Part shown: positions 46,238-57,167 of the stretch, in pieces
How the letters are laid out: each line of letters opens with the position of its first letter
Position numbering within the stretch: the first letter of the stretch is position 1
DNA from: Streptomyces muensis
Lineage (GTDB): Bacteria > Actinomycetota > Actinomycetes > Streptomycetales > Streptomycetaceae
DNA: 64,000 nt
Direction of reading: 5' to 3'
NCBI RefSeq assembly: GCF_021474425.1
Contig: NZ_JAKEIP010000020.1
Coordinates: 1-64,000 of the forward strand
Notes under the pieces: generated by a model
The model's database searches: none
The model's input: the letters and a program-made list of their open reading frames with translations, nothing else
Told to the model about the DNA's origin: nothing
Translations under genes and position numbers: made by a program

Positions 46238-47110
46238 ATGGCCCTGCGCGCCCGGCAACGTTGTCACGCCGCTCTCACCGGCCTCGTCGCCCTCGCCTCC
46301 GCCGCCGTGCTGTCCACCGCGACGCCCGCGCAGGCCGCCGACACCTGGACGGAGGTGGGCTCCGACCGTGCCGACCCGCTGACCGAGAGCCAGGGCCTGG
46401 CCTCGGTCGAGGTCCCGGCGAACAGCCCCAACCGGTACACGGGCATCGGCACCATCCCCGTCTCGGTCAGCAGCCGCGGCTGGAACCACGTGGGTGACCC
46501 GGACGCCTCCTATGACGGCTACTACATCGAGCCGTACCAGGCGGACTCGGGCACCGCGAAGATGTTCCGGGTGCAGGCCCCGGACGGGACCTGGGCCGAG
46601 TACGTCCACACGCTGGGTTCTGGGGAGGCGCTGAACAACTCCTTCGCCGCCGTCACGCCCGGCGGCCAGTGGATGGTCTCGGGCGAGTGGGGCACCATGA
46701 CCCGGCTGCTGGTCCACCCCACACCGGGCGTCAACCCCAGTACCTCACCCTCGGCGAACCTCCCCTGGACCTCCAGCGTCCGGCTGGACCACGCCGTACG
46801 CGACGTCCAGGGCTGCGACTTCCTCGACGCCACGACCCTGCTGTGCTCCTCCGACGACCCGGCCGGAACCCTCTTCGGCATGACCAAGCCGCTGCTGCGG
46901 ATCGACCTCTCCGCCGAGCCGGGGACCTCCGACGTCACCGGCCAGGTCACGGCCCTGCGCCAGCTCCCGCTGCGCAGTTCCTGCTCGGGCGACTTCGAGA
47001 CGGAGGGCATCGACTACGACCGCCGTACCGGCACCCTGCGCGTGATCGTCATCTCGCCGGACTTCTGTGTGCTGACGGACAGCAAGACCTACCGGTTCAC
47101 TAGGAGCTGA
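46238..47110 (+). CDS. Secreted protein of unknown function
   Basis: 290 residues with a clear signal peptide ending at TPAQA-A (about 34). The mature part is Trp/Tyr-rich with beta-strand patterns (GWNHVGDPDASYDGYYIEPY, WMVSGEWGTMTRLLVHPTP) and several cysteines (QGCDFLDATTLLC, SSCSGDF), and resembles a beta-propeller-like secreted protein. I do not recognise a family. AAGGAG at 46225-46230 supports the ATG at 46238. It is divergent from the phosphatase gene. Confidence 0.75.
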   Translation: MALRARQRCHAALTGLVALASAAVLSTATPAQAADTWTEVGSDRADPLTESQGLASVEVPANSPNRYTGIGTIPVSVSSRGWNHVGDPDASYDGYYIEPYQADSGTAKMFRVQAPDGTWAEYVHTLGSGEALNNSFAAVTPGGQWMVSGEWGTMTRLLVHPTPGVNPSTSPSANLPWTSSVRLDHAVRDVQGCDFLDATTLLCSSDDPAGTLFGMTKPLLRIDLSAEPGTSDVTGQVTALRQLPLRSSCSGDFETEGIDYDRRTGTLRVIVISPDFCVLTDSKTYRFTRS

Positions 47111-47231
47111 GGTGCGGACGGGGCGGTTCCGCAGGTAGTGCTCGCTCTCGGGTGGTGCTTTTCTGGGGGTTGGGTCCGGTTCCGCGGGCTACCCGTGGTA
47201 CCGCGGTGCGGCCACGAGAGGAGCGATCACG

Positions 47232-47612
47232 ATGGACCGTGAACGAATGCACGAGGAACCCGTCTCCGTCGAGATCAGCGGATGCAACAAGGAAGACGCC
47301 CGGATCGTGTTCGACGCGCTGTGCGCGTGCTTCGAGTCCGACCGGGGCCCCGAGGACGTGCCGCAGCAGCTCCACGAGACGCGCCCGATGGTGTGGCTCG
47401 GCACGTTCGAGGTGACGGACGCGCACGAGTGTCCGCCTCCTGCTCGGCTCTCGTCGTCCGTCGAGGCCGACGCGCAGGGCGGCTACTGGGCGATCGAACG
47501 GCTCCGTACGACGCTGGACTCCCTGTTCACGGTGCACGATCTCGCCTCCGCGTCGGGTGACCAGGAGCGTGAGCTGCACGTGGTGCTGGAGAGTCGCCCC
47601 GGTCCGATGTGA
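47232..47612 (+). CDS. Conserved hypothetical protein
   Basis: 126 residues, cytoplasmic, acidic (EPVSVEISGCNKEDARIVFDAL at the start). It is predicted alpha/beta with no known motif. Codon bias is normal, so the gene is probably real. Context gives no clue. Confidence 0.6.
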   Translation: MDRERMHEEPVSVEISGCNKEDARIVFDALCACFESDRGPEDVPQQLHETRPMVWLGTFEVTDAHECPPPARLSSSVEADAQGGYWAIERLRTTLDSLFTVHDLASASGDQERELHVVLESRPGPM

Positions 47613-47649
47613 TTCGCCGGCTGTGGGGGGTGGGTCGCGGATTCGTGGC

Positions 47650-47744
47650 GGCTGCGGGTGCGTGGGGGCTGGTCGCGCAGTTCCCCGCGCCCCTTGAGGG
47701 CGTCCACTGCACGCCCTTCTTTCAGGGGCGCGGGGAACTGCGCG
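47650..47744. repeat. Dispersed GC-rich palindromic repeat, copy B (full)
   Basis: The complete element: arms of 21 bp, CGCGCAGTTCCCCGCGCCCCT (47674-47694) in two parts shown here as CGCGCAGTTCCCC then GCGCCCCT, pair perfectly with 47724-47744 around a 29-base loop. Left flank GGCGGCTGCGGG as in copy A. It lies after the hypothetical gene, where a terminator is expected. Confidence 0.7.
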
Positions 47745-47816
47745 AGCAACCACCTCCTACCCGCGGCCGACCACTCGCCCGAGACGATCGTGTCCCGTGT
47801 CACCCTCCCCCGGTTG

Positions 47817-49907
<2,091 letters not shown>

Positions 49908-49938
49908 GGGCGCGCCGACGCGTCCCTAGGATGAGCTC

Positions 49939-50490
49939 ATGTCACTCCCGCACGCGATCCTCACCGCCCTGGTCGAAAAGCCGTCCTCGGGGCTGGAGCT
50001 GACCCGTCGCTTCGACCGGTCGATCGGGTACTTCTGGTCGGCGACGCACCAGCAGATCTATCGCGAGCTGGGAAAACTGGAGGCCGACGGGTTCATCCGC
50101 ACCCTGCCGAGCGCACAGCCGGCCCGCGGGCAGAAGAAGAGCTACGAGGTTCTGCCGGCGGGCCGCGCCGAACTGGCCCGCTGGACCGCCGCGTCCCAGG
50201 ACCCCAAGCCCCACCGCGACCCCCTGCTGCTGCGGATGCGGGCCGCGGCGGTGGTCGGGACCGACGGAATCGAGGCCGACCTGCGCCGTCATCTCGACCT
50301 CCACCGGTGGCAGTTGGCCGAGTACGAGGAGATCGAGAAGCGCGACTTCCCGCCCGGCAAGGACAGTTCCCAGGACCGGCTGCGGCATCTGGTGCTGCGG
50401 GCCGGCATCGATCTGGAGACCTTCTGGACGCAGTGGCTCTCGCGCGCACTGGAGGAGTTCGCGGAACTGCCGGGACACGAGACGGCGTGA
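49939..50490 (+). CDS. PadR family regulator
   Basis: 183 residues, PadR winged helix (MSLPHAILTALVEKPSSGLELTRRF, HQQIYRELGKLEADGFI) and C-terminal helical domain. It is 31 bp after the dienoyl-CoA reductase gene and probably cotranscribed, repressing the shared promoter at 47826-47855 via the palindrome. A fatty acyl ligand is a reasonable guess. Confidence 0.9.
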   Translation: MSLPHAILTALVEKPSSGLELTRRFDRSIGYFWSATHQQIYRELGKLEADGFIRTLPSAQPARGQKKSYEVLPAGRAELARWTAASQDPKPHRDPLLLRMRAAAVVGTDGIEADLRRHLDLHRWQLAEYEEIEKRDFPPGKDSSQDRLRHLVLRAGIDLETFWTQWLSRALEEFAELPGHETA

Positions 50491-50529
50491 GCCGAGGGGC
50501 CGGCAGCGGCGTCGGACTCCGAAGGGGTG

Positions 50530-51066
50530 TCAGAGCCGGTACGGCTTCGACTTGCGGCGCAGGAACCAGGCCGTGGCCGCGACACCCGCGCCCACCAGGA
50601 CACCGCCGCCCACCAGCGTGAGCGTGCCGTAGTCCTTCGTGCCGCCGCCCATGCCGCCCATGACACCGCGCGACGGCGAGGCCGTGGTGGAGATCGTTCG
50701 GGTGGGGGAGGGGCCCGAGACGATGACCGACTGGGTTCCCGCCGTCTTGCCGTCGGAGCACTGGACGATGACGGTGTACGTGCCCGGGCTCACGCCCGAC
50801 CAGGCCGCCGACTGCAGGGCGTCCGTCCCCGACAGGGAGACCTGGCGGCCCTGGGCGAAGTTCGCCTGCCGGCTGTTGAGCAGGGAAGCGGTGCCCCAGC
50901 TGCCGTTGACGTTGCTGCACGCACTGGTCGTGACGGAGACCGTCGACCCGGTGGTGCTCACGGAGATCCCCGAGACCGCGGCGGCCGAACCCGCGGCCAC
51001 GACAAAGGGAAGAGAGGCGGCTGCCACGGTCAGGCCCGAGCGGAGGAATAGCGATGAATTGCGCAT
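50530..51066 (-). CDS. Secreted, C-terminally anchored protein
   Basis: 178 residues. Signal peptide (cleavage near AAA-V at 29-31), an Ig-like beta domain (about 30-118) with two cysteines (TSACSNV, VIVQCSDG), a Ser/Thr/Pro stalk, then one transmembrane helix (about 146-168) and a basic tail RRKSKPYRL. There is no LPxTG-type motif. This architecture is typical of surface proteins of Streptomyces; function unknown. ATG at 51064-51066. Confidence 0.8.
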   Translation of the reverse strand: MRNSSLFLRSGLTVAAASLPFVVAAGSAAAVSGISVSTTGSTVSVTTSACSNVNGSWGTASLLNSRQANFAQGRQVSLSGTDALQSAAWSGVSPGTYTVIVQCSDGKTAGTQSVIVSGPSPTRTISTTASPSRGVMGGMGGGTKDYGTLTLVGGGVLVGAGVAATAWFLRRKSKPYRL

Positions 51067-51233
51067 GGAATGCCCTCCGGCGGCACGGTTGGCGGTACGT
51101 CCGTTGCGCCGCCGAGGGTCGGGAACGCCCGTGCTGCCTCAGGGGCAGCCAACGCGCCGGGGGGCCGACCCGCATGCGGACCGGACCCGGTCAGGTGACA
51201 CGCTGCTGCATCCGGGGGACACCGGACCGCTCC

Positions 51234-52217
51234 TCAGCCCTGCGCGCCGGTCGTCACCGTCCGCTCCGCCGAGAAGCCGCCCCAGGTGCCGTCCGGTAGC
51301 CTGCCCCGGATCCGGATCCGGACCCGGTGCTCGACCTCGGCCTCCGGTCCCAGGTAGAAGCTGTAGGTGGCCCGTCCGCGCGGCGCGGCACCGCCGTACA
51401 CCAGCGAGGTGGCCGTACGCCCGTCCAGGCGGACCTCGTACTCCGTGACGACGCCGTCCGTGCGCGGCGGCACCCAGCTCAGGTCGAGGTGGTACGCGCC
51501 GTCCGCCAGACGGGTCGTCGCCCGGAAGTCGGTCGGCGCCGTGCCGCGGCCGTCGTCCGTCCCGGGCGTGGTGATGCGGACGGCCGGCGTGGCCGGTGAG
51601 ACGTTGTCGGCCGCGTCCCGGGCCCGGACGGTGAACGAGTAGCGCGTGCCCGGCCTGAGCCCGGTGACCACGGTCGCCGTCTGGTTGCCGCCCACACTGT
51701 GGATCTTCGTGCCGCCCTGATGGATGTCGTACGACACCACGTCCCGGTCGTCCGTGGCCTTCGACCACGACAGCTGAACCGCCCGGCTGCCCACCGCGCG
51801 GCCGGTGACCTTCCCCGGGCGTGTCGGAGCCGTGCGGTCGGCGGCTACCGCCGCCGGGGTCGTGGCCCGGACCTGCCTGCTCGGCGGCCCGAGACGCCCG
51901 TCCTTGTCACGGGCCCGCACGGTGAAGGCATAAGGGGTGGAGGGCTTCAGCATGGTGACATCCACCATGTGCGCGGAACCCGGCACTTCCTTGACCTTTG
52001 TGGTGCCCCGATACACCTCGTAGACATGGACGCCCCGGTCCGTGACGACCGCGTTCCACATCACGTGCACGCTGGTCGCACTGCCCGCCTCGGCCGTGAC
52101 ACCGGTCGGCGCACCGGGCGGCCGGCCGCCGTTTCCGTCCGGGTCGCCCCAGGCGCAGGACGAGAGCAGGGCGAGCATTGCGCAGAGGGCGGAAACGAGT
52201 ACGAGAACGCGTCGCAC
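51234..52217 (-). CDS. Fibronectin type III lipoprotein
   Basis: 327 residues. Signal with lipobox LSSC (Cys near residue 21) and three fibronectin III domains (each with the Trp and Tyr of the fold: SVHVMWNAVVTDRGVHVYEV, AVQLSWSKATDDRDVVSYDI, HLDLSWVPPRTDGVVTEYEV). Such proteins usually assist polysaccharide binding; the divergent chitosanase gene hints at chitosan. GGGAGG sets the GTG start at 52215-52217. Confidence 0.85.
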   Translation of the reverse strand: MRRVLVLVSALCAMLALLSSCAWGDPDGNGGRPPGAPTGVTAEAGSATSVHVMWNAVVTDRGVHVYEVYRGTTKVKEVPGSAHMVDVTMLKPSTPYAFTVRARDKDGRLGPPSRQVRATTPAAVAADRTAPTRPGKVTGRAVGSRAVQLSWSKATDDRDVVSYDIHQGGTKIHSVGGNQTATVVTGLRPGTRYSFTVRARDAADNVSPATPAVRITTPGTDDGRGTAPTDFRATTRLADGAYHLDLSWVPPRTDGVVTEYEVRLDGRTATSLVYGGAAPRGRATYSFYLGPEAEVEHRVRIRIRGRLPDGTWGGFSAERTVTTGAQG

Positions 52218-52622
52218 GACTCTGCCTCCCGGGGGCGGACTCGCGGCAATGGTCCGGACCAATATGGCGTGGCTGGCGCGATCACATCAAGAGGGCGGTA
52301 GTTGGTGAGTCGTCCGCGGCGTTACGTATGCTGAAGCTCCGCACGGCTGAACTCGCCATGAGTTCCGGGGAGTTCATGCCGCGTGCGCGGGCACGCTGTC
52401 GTCGCTGAACCCGCGCCGGACGCGGGTGGCCGGGGAGTCGGGACCTTCACGGACCCAGACCCCCGGCCCCTGGCGGAAGTTCGAGGACATCGCCGTGTCG
52501 CCGGGGTGCGCACCGTAAGAGCCCACTGATGGCAACATGATCGGAATGACACCAGTTTGGGCTGATTTTCGGCAGTGTCCCGATCGGTGTCCGTCAGTGT
52601 TCCCGCCGAGAGGGTTCCCATC
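52218..52622. other. 405-bp divergent intergenic region
   Basis: No gene seen. It holds promoters for the fibronectin III lipoprotein (left) and chitosanase (right), and the dre-like palindrome at 52250-52261. GATCGG/CCGATC elements near 52539 and 52581 flank a T-rich stretch of the right part. Confidence 0.4.
52250..52261. promoter_or_regulatory. Palindrome resembling a DasR site
   Basis: TGGTCCGGACCA is a perfect 12-bp palindrome, 33 bp before the lipoprotein start. It is close to the DasR consensus TGGTCTAGACCA (two central mismatches) and to the chitinase direct repeat TGGTCCAGACCT. DasR senses glucosamine phosphates. Its place between a fibronectin III lipoprotein and a chitosanase supports the link. 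Confidence 0.4.
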
Positions 52623-53378
52623 GTGCGTTTCCAGTCGCTGACGCTGGTCGCGGCGGGCGCCGCGCTGCTCGCCCCGACGACGCCCACGGCGCCGCCCACG
52701 CCACCCGCGGCGGACGAAGGGCCCGAGGTGCGCCGCGAGGTCGACGCCGAAGTCAGCGCCGCCGACCTGCTGTCCAAGGTGCGCGACTGCGCCCCCGTTT
52801 CGCGGGGTCGATACCGCAGCGACGGCCGAGCGCCCGCGAAGATCCCGGTCTGCGGGACGAGGGGCGCGGTGTTCTGGAAGGCGGACATGGACATCGACTG
52901 CGACGGACAGCCCACCGGCCACTGCAACCGCCGTACGGATCCCTACTTCTCCGCCACGACGGCCTATCAGCAGTCCGACGGCCGCCACTTGAACGCCGAA
53001 CGCCTCCCGTACATCGTCGTACCCACCCCGAGCGGCATCTGGGACCACGACGCCGACGGCATGCACGGCGGCGCGGTCGCGGCCGTCGTCTACCGAGGCC
53101 GGGTGCGGTACGCGGTCGTCGGCGACGTCGGCCCGCGCGACATCATCGGCGAGGCGTCGTACGCCACCGCCAAAGCCCTTGGCATCCCGCCCGATCCGCG
53201 CACCGGCGGCACGGCCTCCGGCGTCACCTACATCGTCTTCAAGGGCTCGCGGGTGACGCCCATCGAGGACGCGGCGGCCGCCGCGAGGGTGGGGGAGCGG
53301 CTGGCGAGGCAGTTCGTGGACGGTGTGACGTACGGCAGTTCATACGACAAACGGCACGGCTCGTCGTACGGCCGGTAG
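52623..53378 (+). CDS. Secreted GH75 chitosanase
   Basis: 251 residues. Short hydrophobic signal (about 5-28) then a Pro/Thr linker. The catalytic domain matches GH75: FWKADMDIDCDGQ (about 84-96), YIVVP, and VVGDVGPRDIIGEASYATAK with the Asp and Glu expected to act in catalysis. It cuts chitosan endo-wise. The GTG at 52623 follows GAGAGG (52609-52614). Confidence 0.88.
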   Translation: MRFQSLTLVAAGAALLAPTTPTAPPTPPAADEGPEVRREVDAEVSAADLLSKVRDCAPVSRGRYRSDGRAPAKIPVCGTRGAVFWKADMDIDCDGQPTGHCNRRTDPYFSATTAYQQSDGRHLNAERLPYIVVPTPSGIWDHDADGMHGGAVAAVVYRGRVRYAVVGDVGPRDIIGEASYATAKALGIPPDPRTGGTASGVTYIVFKGSRVTPIEDAAAAARVGERLARQFVDGVTYGSSYDKRHGSSYGR

Positions 53379-53397
53379 GGATGCGCCTGATGGGCCG

Positions 53398-54168
53398 TCA
53401 GACCGCCGACCAGCCGTCGTCCACGGGCAGGATCACGCCGTTGATGTTGCTTGCCGCGTCCGAGGCGAGGAACACGATGGCGGCCGCCTGTTCCTCCGGC
53501 CGGGCCAGCCTGCCGAGGTTGACGAAGTGCGGTCCGAGAGCCGCCGGTCCGTGCGCGTCCGGCGCCGCGTCCACGACGATGCCGGTCTGAGTGCCGCCCG
53601 GGGCTATGGCGTTGGCGCGGATCCCCTGCTTGCGGTACATCACCGCCAGGGACTTCGTCAGCCCCACCACGCCGTGCTTCGACGCCGTGTACGCGGCGCC
53701 CGCCGCGCTGCCGCGCAGGCCGGCCTCGGACGCCGTGTTCACGATGGCACCCCGGCCCGCCTCGAGCATGTGCGGCAGCACCGCCCGGGTGAGCAGGAAC
53801 GGGGCGGTGAGGTTGACCCGTATGACCCGCTCCCACTCGGCGTCGCTCACGTCCGCGAGGGCCGACATGCGGTCCATGATCCCGGCGTTGTTGACCAGGA
53901 CGTCCACGCCGCCGAACCGCTCGACGGCGGTCTCGACCACCCGGTCGACGACGCCCTGCTCGCTCAGGTCGCCGACGACGGCCACCGCGTCGCCGCCCGT
54001 CCGCTCGATCTCCTTGACGACCGCCTCCGCGCCCTCGGCGTTCAGGTCGGCCACCACCACCCTGGCCCCCTCCCTGGCGAAGGCCAGGGCGGCCGCACGC
54101 CCGATGCCCGAACCCGCTCCCGTGACGATGACGCCGCGTCCGTCCAGCCCGTCCAGTCCGCCGCTCAT
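53398..54168 (-). CDS. Short-chain dehydrogenase/reductase
   Basis: 256 residues. NAD(P)-binding VTGAGSGIG (about 15-23), NNAG (about 88-91), and the catalytic Ser-Tyr-Lys region (TASEAGLRGSAAGAAYTASKHG, shown in part). ADLN after beta2 favours NAD(H). Substrate unknown. ATG at 54166-54168 begins MSGGLDGLDGRG. It is divergent from the TetR gene with a strong operator between. Confidence 0.9.
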   Translation of the reverse strand: MSGGLDGLDGRGVIVTGAGSGIGRAAALAFAREGARVVVADLNAEGAEAVVKEIERTGGDAVAVVGDLSEQGVVDRVVETAVERFGGVDVLVNNAGIMDRMSALADVSDAEWERVIRVNLTAPFLLTRAVLPHMLEAGRGAIVNTASEAGLRGSAAGAAYTASKHGVVGLTKSLAVMYRKQGIRANAIAPGGTQTGIVVDAAPDAHGPAALGPHFVNLGRLARPEEQAAAIVFLASDAASNINGVILPVDDGWSAV

Positions 54169-54232
54169 GAGGTGCTCCCATCCGTGTGTCCGAGGGGCGG
54201 CGTCGTCGAACGCGCCCGGGGCCACACCATAC

Positions 54233-54261
54233 GACTTTATGTCTCTGAGTGACATAAAGTC
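54233..54261. promoter_or_regulatory. TetR-type operator
   Basis: GACTTTATGTC (54233-54243) and GACATAAAGTC (54251-54261) are perfect 11-bp inverted arms with a 7-bp spacer, in an AT-rich patch unlike its surroundings. It lies in the 167-bp gap between the SDR and TetR genes and is almost certainly the TetR binding site controlling both. Confidence 0.8.
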
Positions 54262-54335
54262 TTGAGGGCGATGTCGAGGAGAATTCCGGTCGGGGAGAAT
54301 TCCGGGAGAGCGACCAGCGCCGGCCGGAGGAGAAC

Positions 54336-55010
54336 ATGACCGCAGCCCGTGGACGTACGAGCCGACCCACGAGTCGGGCCGTGAGCCGACCCACGGGGCG
54401 CCCGCCCCTGACGGAGGAGCGCAAGGCCGAGATCCGGCTGGAGATCGCGCGTGCCGCCGTGGAGTTGTTCGTCACCCAGGGGGTGGCGGCGACCACGGGC
54501 GAGCAGATCGGCGCCGCGGTCGGGGTCTCCTCGCGGACCGTGTGGCGCTACTTCCCGAGCAAGGAGAGCTGCGTACGGCCGCTGTTCTCGGCCGGCATCG
54601 ACCGGATCGCCGACTCACTGCGGCGCTGGGGCCCGGGCCGGCCCCTCGACGGGATCTTCGACTCGGAACGCGCCGACGAGGACGGTCCGCTCGCCGGCCC
54701 CGACCGGGCGACCGTCGGCGCGCTGGTACGTCTGACCCGCACCGAGCCCGGCCTGCGCGCGATCTGGCTCCAGACGTACGACGAGGCCGAACCGGCGTTC
54801 GCCCGCGCCCTCGCCGAGCGGGCCGGGCTCCCCGCCGACGACCTGCGTCCGACGATCCAGGCGGCGATGTTCAACGCGGCCCTGCGCGCGGCCGTCGAGC
54901 ACTACGCCTTGCACACCGCGGACACCCACCCCGACCGGACGACCGCACAGACGGAGCTGACGGAGACGCTGCGCGTGGCGTTGGAGGTCGCGGCGGAGGG
55001 GGTCGGGTAG
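54336..55010 (+). CDS. TetR family regulator
   Basis: 224 residues. N-terminal arm of 25 residues, basic and Thr/Ser/Arg-rich, then the TetR HTH (about 38-84: AVELFVTQGVAATTGEQIGAAV then SRTVWRYFPSKESC), then a helical ligand domain. It should repress the divergent SDR gene and itself at 54233-54261. ATG at 54336. Confidence 0.92.
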   Translation: MTAARGRTSRPTSRAVSRPTGRPPLTEERKAEIRLEIARAAVELFVTQGVAATTGEQIGAAVGVSSRTVWRYFPSKESCVRPLFSAGIDRIADSLRRWGPGRPLDGIFDSERADEDGPLAGPDRATVGALVRLTRTEPGLRAIWLQTYDEAEPAFARALAERAGLPADDLRPTIQAAMFNAALRAAVEHYALHTADTHPDRTTAQTELTETLRVALEVAAEGVG

Positions 55011-55030
55011 GGAGGCCGGCCCTGGTGTAA

Positions 55031-55105
55031 GGCGGCTGCCGATGGCCGATGGCCGATGGCCGATGGCCGATGGCCCACAGTCGAGGTCGACCGTCGGCAG
55101 CCGCC
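55031..55105. terminator. Bidirectional terminator with 7-mer tandem repeats in the loop
   Basis: Perfect 12-bp arms GGCGGCTGCCGA (55031-55042) and TCGGCAGCCGCC (55094-55105) between the convergent tetR and dhaM genes. The loop holds five tandem copies of GATGGCC (55041-55075) and a GTCGAGGTCGAC palindrome-like stretch. The 7-mer array is a probable slippage site. Confidence 0.6.
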
Positions 55106-55112
55106 GGCAGTC

Positions 55113-55535
55113 TCACGTCTTCCGGTAGGCGTACGCCTCCGTGGCCGCGGCCTCGACTGCCGCCAGGTCGGCGCCTGTTGACGCCGTGACGACCGCCGCG
55201 ACGGCGCCCTCGACGAACGGGGCGTCCACCAGGCGCGTGTTGTCGGGGAGTTCGTCGCCCTCGGCGAGCAGGGCTTTCACCGTGAGGACCGCGCTGCCCA
55301 GGTCGGTGAGGACCGCGACCCCGGCGCCGCGGTCCACGGAGGCCGCCGCCGCGGCGATCAGTTCCGCGCTGGTGCCGAGCTCGCCGCCCTCGGTGCCGCC
55401 CGCCGGTGCCACCGGCACCGCCGACCCGCCGCCCGCGAGCCCCTGCGCCAGCTCGGCCACCGAAGCGGCGACCTGTGCGCTGTGCGAGACGAGCACGATC
55501 CCGACGACACGCCCACCGTCCTGCTCGTCACTCAC
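55113..55535 (-). CDS. dhaM: Dihydroxyacetone kinase phosphotransfer subunit DhaM
   Basis: 140 residues, EIIA-mannose-like single domain. His18 in VLVSHSAQVA takes phosphate from HPr; GLGTSAELI and TDLGSAVLTVK complete the fold. Unlike E. coli DhaM there are no fused HPr or EI domains. It rephosphorylates ADP bound to DhaL. GTG at 55533-55535 overlaps the dhaL stop by 8 bp. Confidence 0.92.
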   Translation of the reverse strand: MSDEQDGGRVVGIVLVSHSAQVAASVAELAQGLAGGGSAVPVAPAGGTEGGELGTSAELIAAAAASVDRGAGVAVLTDLGSAVLTVKALLAEGDELPDNTRLVDAPFVEGAVAAVVTASTGADLAAVEAAATEAYAYRKT

Positions 55536-56127
55536 CGTGCGCCTCCGCCAGCCCCGCGATCAGCAGCGCCGAGGATGTGGCACCCGGGTCCTGGTGCCCG
55601 ATACTGCGCTCCCCGAGATAGCTCGCCCGCCCCTTGCGGGCCTGCAACGGCGTCGTCGCCAGGGCACCTTCCTCCGCGGCGGCCCGGGCCGCGGTGAATC
55701 CGTCGCCGAGCGCGTCCACGGCCGGCACCAGCGCGTCGATCATGGTCTTGTCGCCGGGCGTCGCGCCACCGAGCGTCATGACCGCGTCCACCCCCGCCCG
55801 CAGCGCCTGGGCGAACTGGTCCTCGCTCACCTCGCCCGCTTCCCCGAGCGCCTTGCCGGTCCGGCGCAGCAGGGTCCCGTACAACGGACCTGAAGCCCCG
55901 CCGACCGTCGAGATGAGCTGCCGCCCGGCGAGCGTCAGGACCGCGCCGGGTGTCCGCGGGGCCTCCTTCTCCAGCGCCGCGGTCACGGCGTTGAAGCCGC
56001 GCTGGAGGTTGCTGCCGTGGTCGGCGTCCCCGATGGGCGAGTCGAGAGCGGTGAGCCGTTCCGCCTCACGGTCGACGGAAGCGGCGGTCGCCGTCATCCA
56101 ACGGCGGAAGAAATCGGCGTCGAGCAC
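55528..56127 (-). CDS. dhaL: Dihydroxyacetone kinase subunit DhaL
   Basis: 199 residues, all-helical nucleotide subunit. SPIGDADHGSN (about 30-40) binds ADP-Mg2+, GGASGPLYGT and PGDKTMIDAL are also typical. It carries the ADP cofactor that moves phosphate to DhaK-bound dihydroxyacetone. GTG start at 56125-56127 after AAGGAG; the frame extends to 56250 without similarity. Confidence 0.92.
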   Translation of the reverse strand: MLDADFFRRWMTATAASVDREAERLTALDSPIGDADHGSNLQRGFNAVTAALEKEAPRTPGAVLTLAGRQLISTVGGASGPLYGTLLRRTGKALGEAGEVSEDQFAQALRAGVDAVMTLGGATPGDKTMIDALVPAVDALGDGFTAARAAAEEGALATTPLQARKGRASYLGERSIGHQDPGATSSALLIAGLAEAHGE

Positions 56128-56174
56128 TGGATCTCCTTGCGTGGCGGGTGCGTTGCGGGTGTCCGACTCCGGAT

Positions 56175-57167
56175 TCACATACCCCACCGCAGCCCCGGCG
56201 TCTTCACCGGCGCGTTCCACAGCCGCAGCAGTTCCTCGTCGACCTGGCACAGGGTGACGGAGGCGCCGGCCATGTCGAGCGAGGTGACGTAGTTGCCGAC
56301 GAGGGTGTGGGCGACGGCCACCCCGCGCTGGGCGAGTACCCGCTGGACCTCGGCGTTGAAGCCGTACAGCTCCAACAGCGGTGTCCCGCCCATGCCGTTG
56401 ACCAGGACGAGCACGGGGTTGCGCGGGGTCATGTCCTCCAGGAGGGCGCCCACGGCGAAGTCGGCGATCTCACCCGACGTCATCATCGCGCGCCGCTCCC
56501 GGCCCGGCTCGCCATGGATGCCGATGCCCAACTCCAGTTCGCCGGGCGGCAGATCGAAGGTGGGGCTGCCCTTGGCGGGCGTGGTGCAGGCACTGAGGGC
56601 GACGCCGAAGCTGCGGGCGTTCTCGTTGACCTGCCGCCCGATGGCCTCCACCCGCTCCAGCGGCTGCCCCTCGTCCGCCGCCGCCCCGGCGATCTTCTCC
56701 ACGAACAATGTCGCGCCCGTGCCGCGCCGCCCGGCCGTGTAGAGGCTGTCGGTGACCGCCACGTCATCGTTGACCAGCACCTTCGCGACCTGGATGCCCT
56801 CGTCCTCGGCGAGTTCGGCGGCCATGTCGAAGTTGAGGACGTCGCCCGTGTAGTTCTTCACGATGAACAGCACACCCGCCCCGCTGTCCACGGCTGCTGC
56901 GGCCCGCACCATCTGGTCGGGCACCGGCGAGGTGAACACCTCGCCCGGACAGGCCGCCGACAACATCCCCGGACCCACGAAACCACCGTGCAGCGGCTCG
57001 TGCCCCGACCCGCCACCGGAGATCAGGCCGACCTTCCCGGCCACGGGGGCGTCCCGCCGTACGATCACCCGATTGTCCACGTCGACGACCAGGTCGGGAT
57101 GGGCGGCCGCCATCCCGCGCAGCGCGTCCGCGACCACGGTTTCCGCGACGTTGATCAGCATCTTCAT
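56175..57167 (-). CDS. dhaK: Dihydroxyacetone kinase subunit DhaK
   Basis: 330 residues. GGGSGHEPLHGGFVG (about 51-65) and His218 in GIHGEPG, which forms the covalent bond to dihydroxyacetone. First gene of dhaKLM, using the PTS as phosphate donor to make dihydroxyacetone phosphate. GGGAGG sets ATG 57165-57167. Confidence 0.95.
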   Translation of the reverse strand: MKMLINVAETVVADALRGMAAAHPDLVVDVDNRVIVRRDAPVAGKVGLISGGGSGHEPLHGGFVGPGMLSAACPGEVFTSPVPDQMVRAAAAVDSGAGVLFIVKNYTGDVLNFDMAAELAEDEGIQVAKVLVNDDVAVTDSLYTAGRRGTGATLFVEKIAGAAADEGQPLERVEAIGRQVNENARSFGVALSACTTPAKGSPTFDLPPGELELGIGIHGEPGRERRAMMTSGEIADFAVGALLEDMTPRNPVLVLVNGMGGTPLLELYGFNAEVQRVLAQRGVAVAHTLVGNYVTSLDMAGASVTLCQVDEELLRLWNAPVKTPGLRWGM

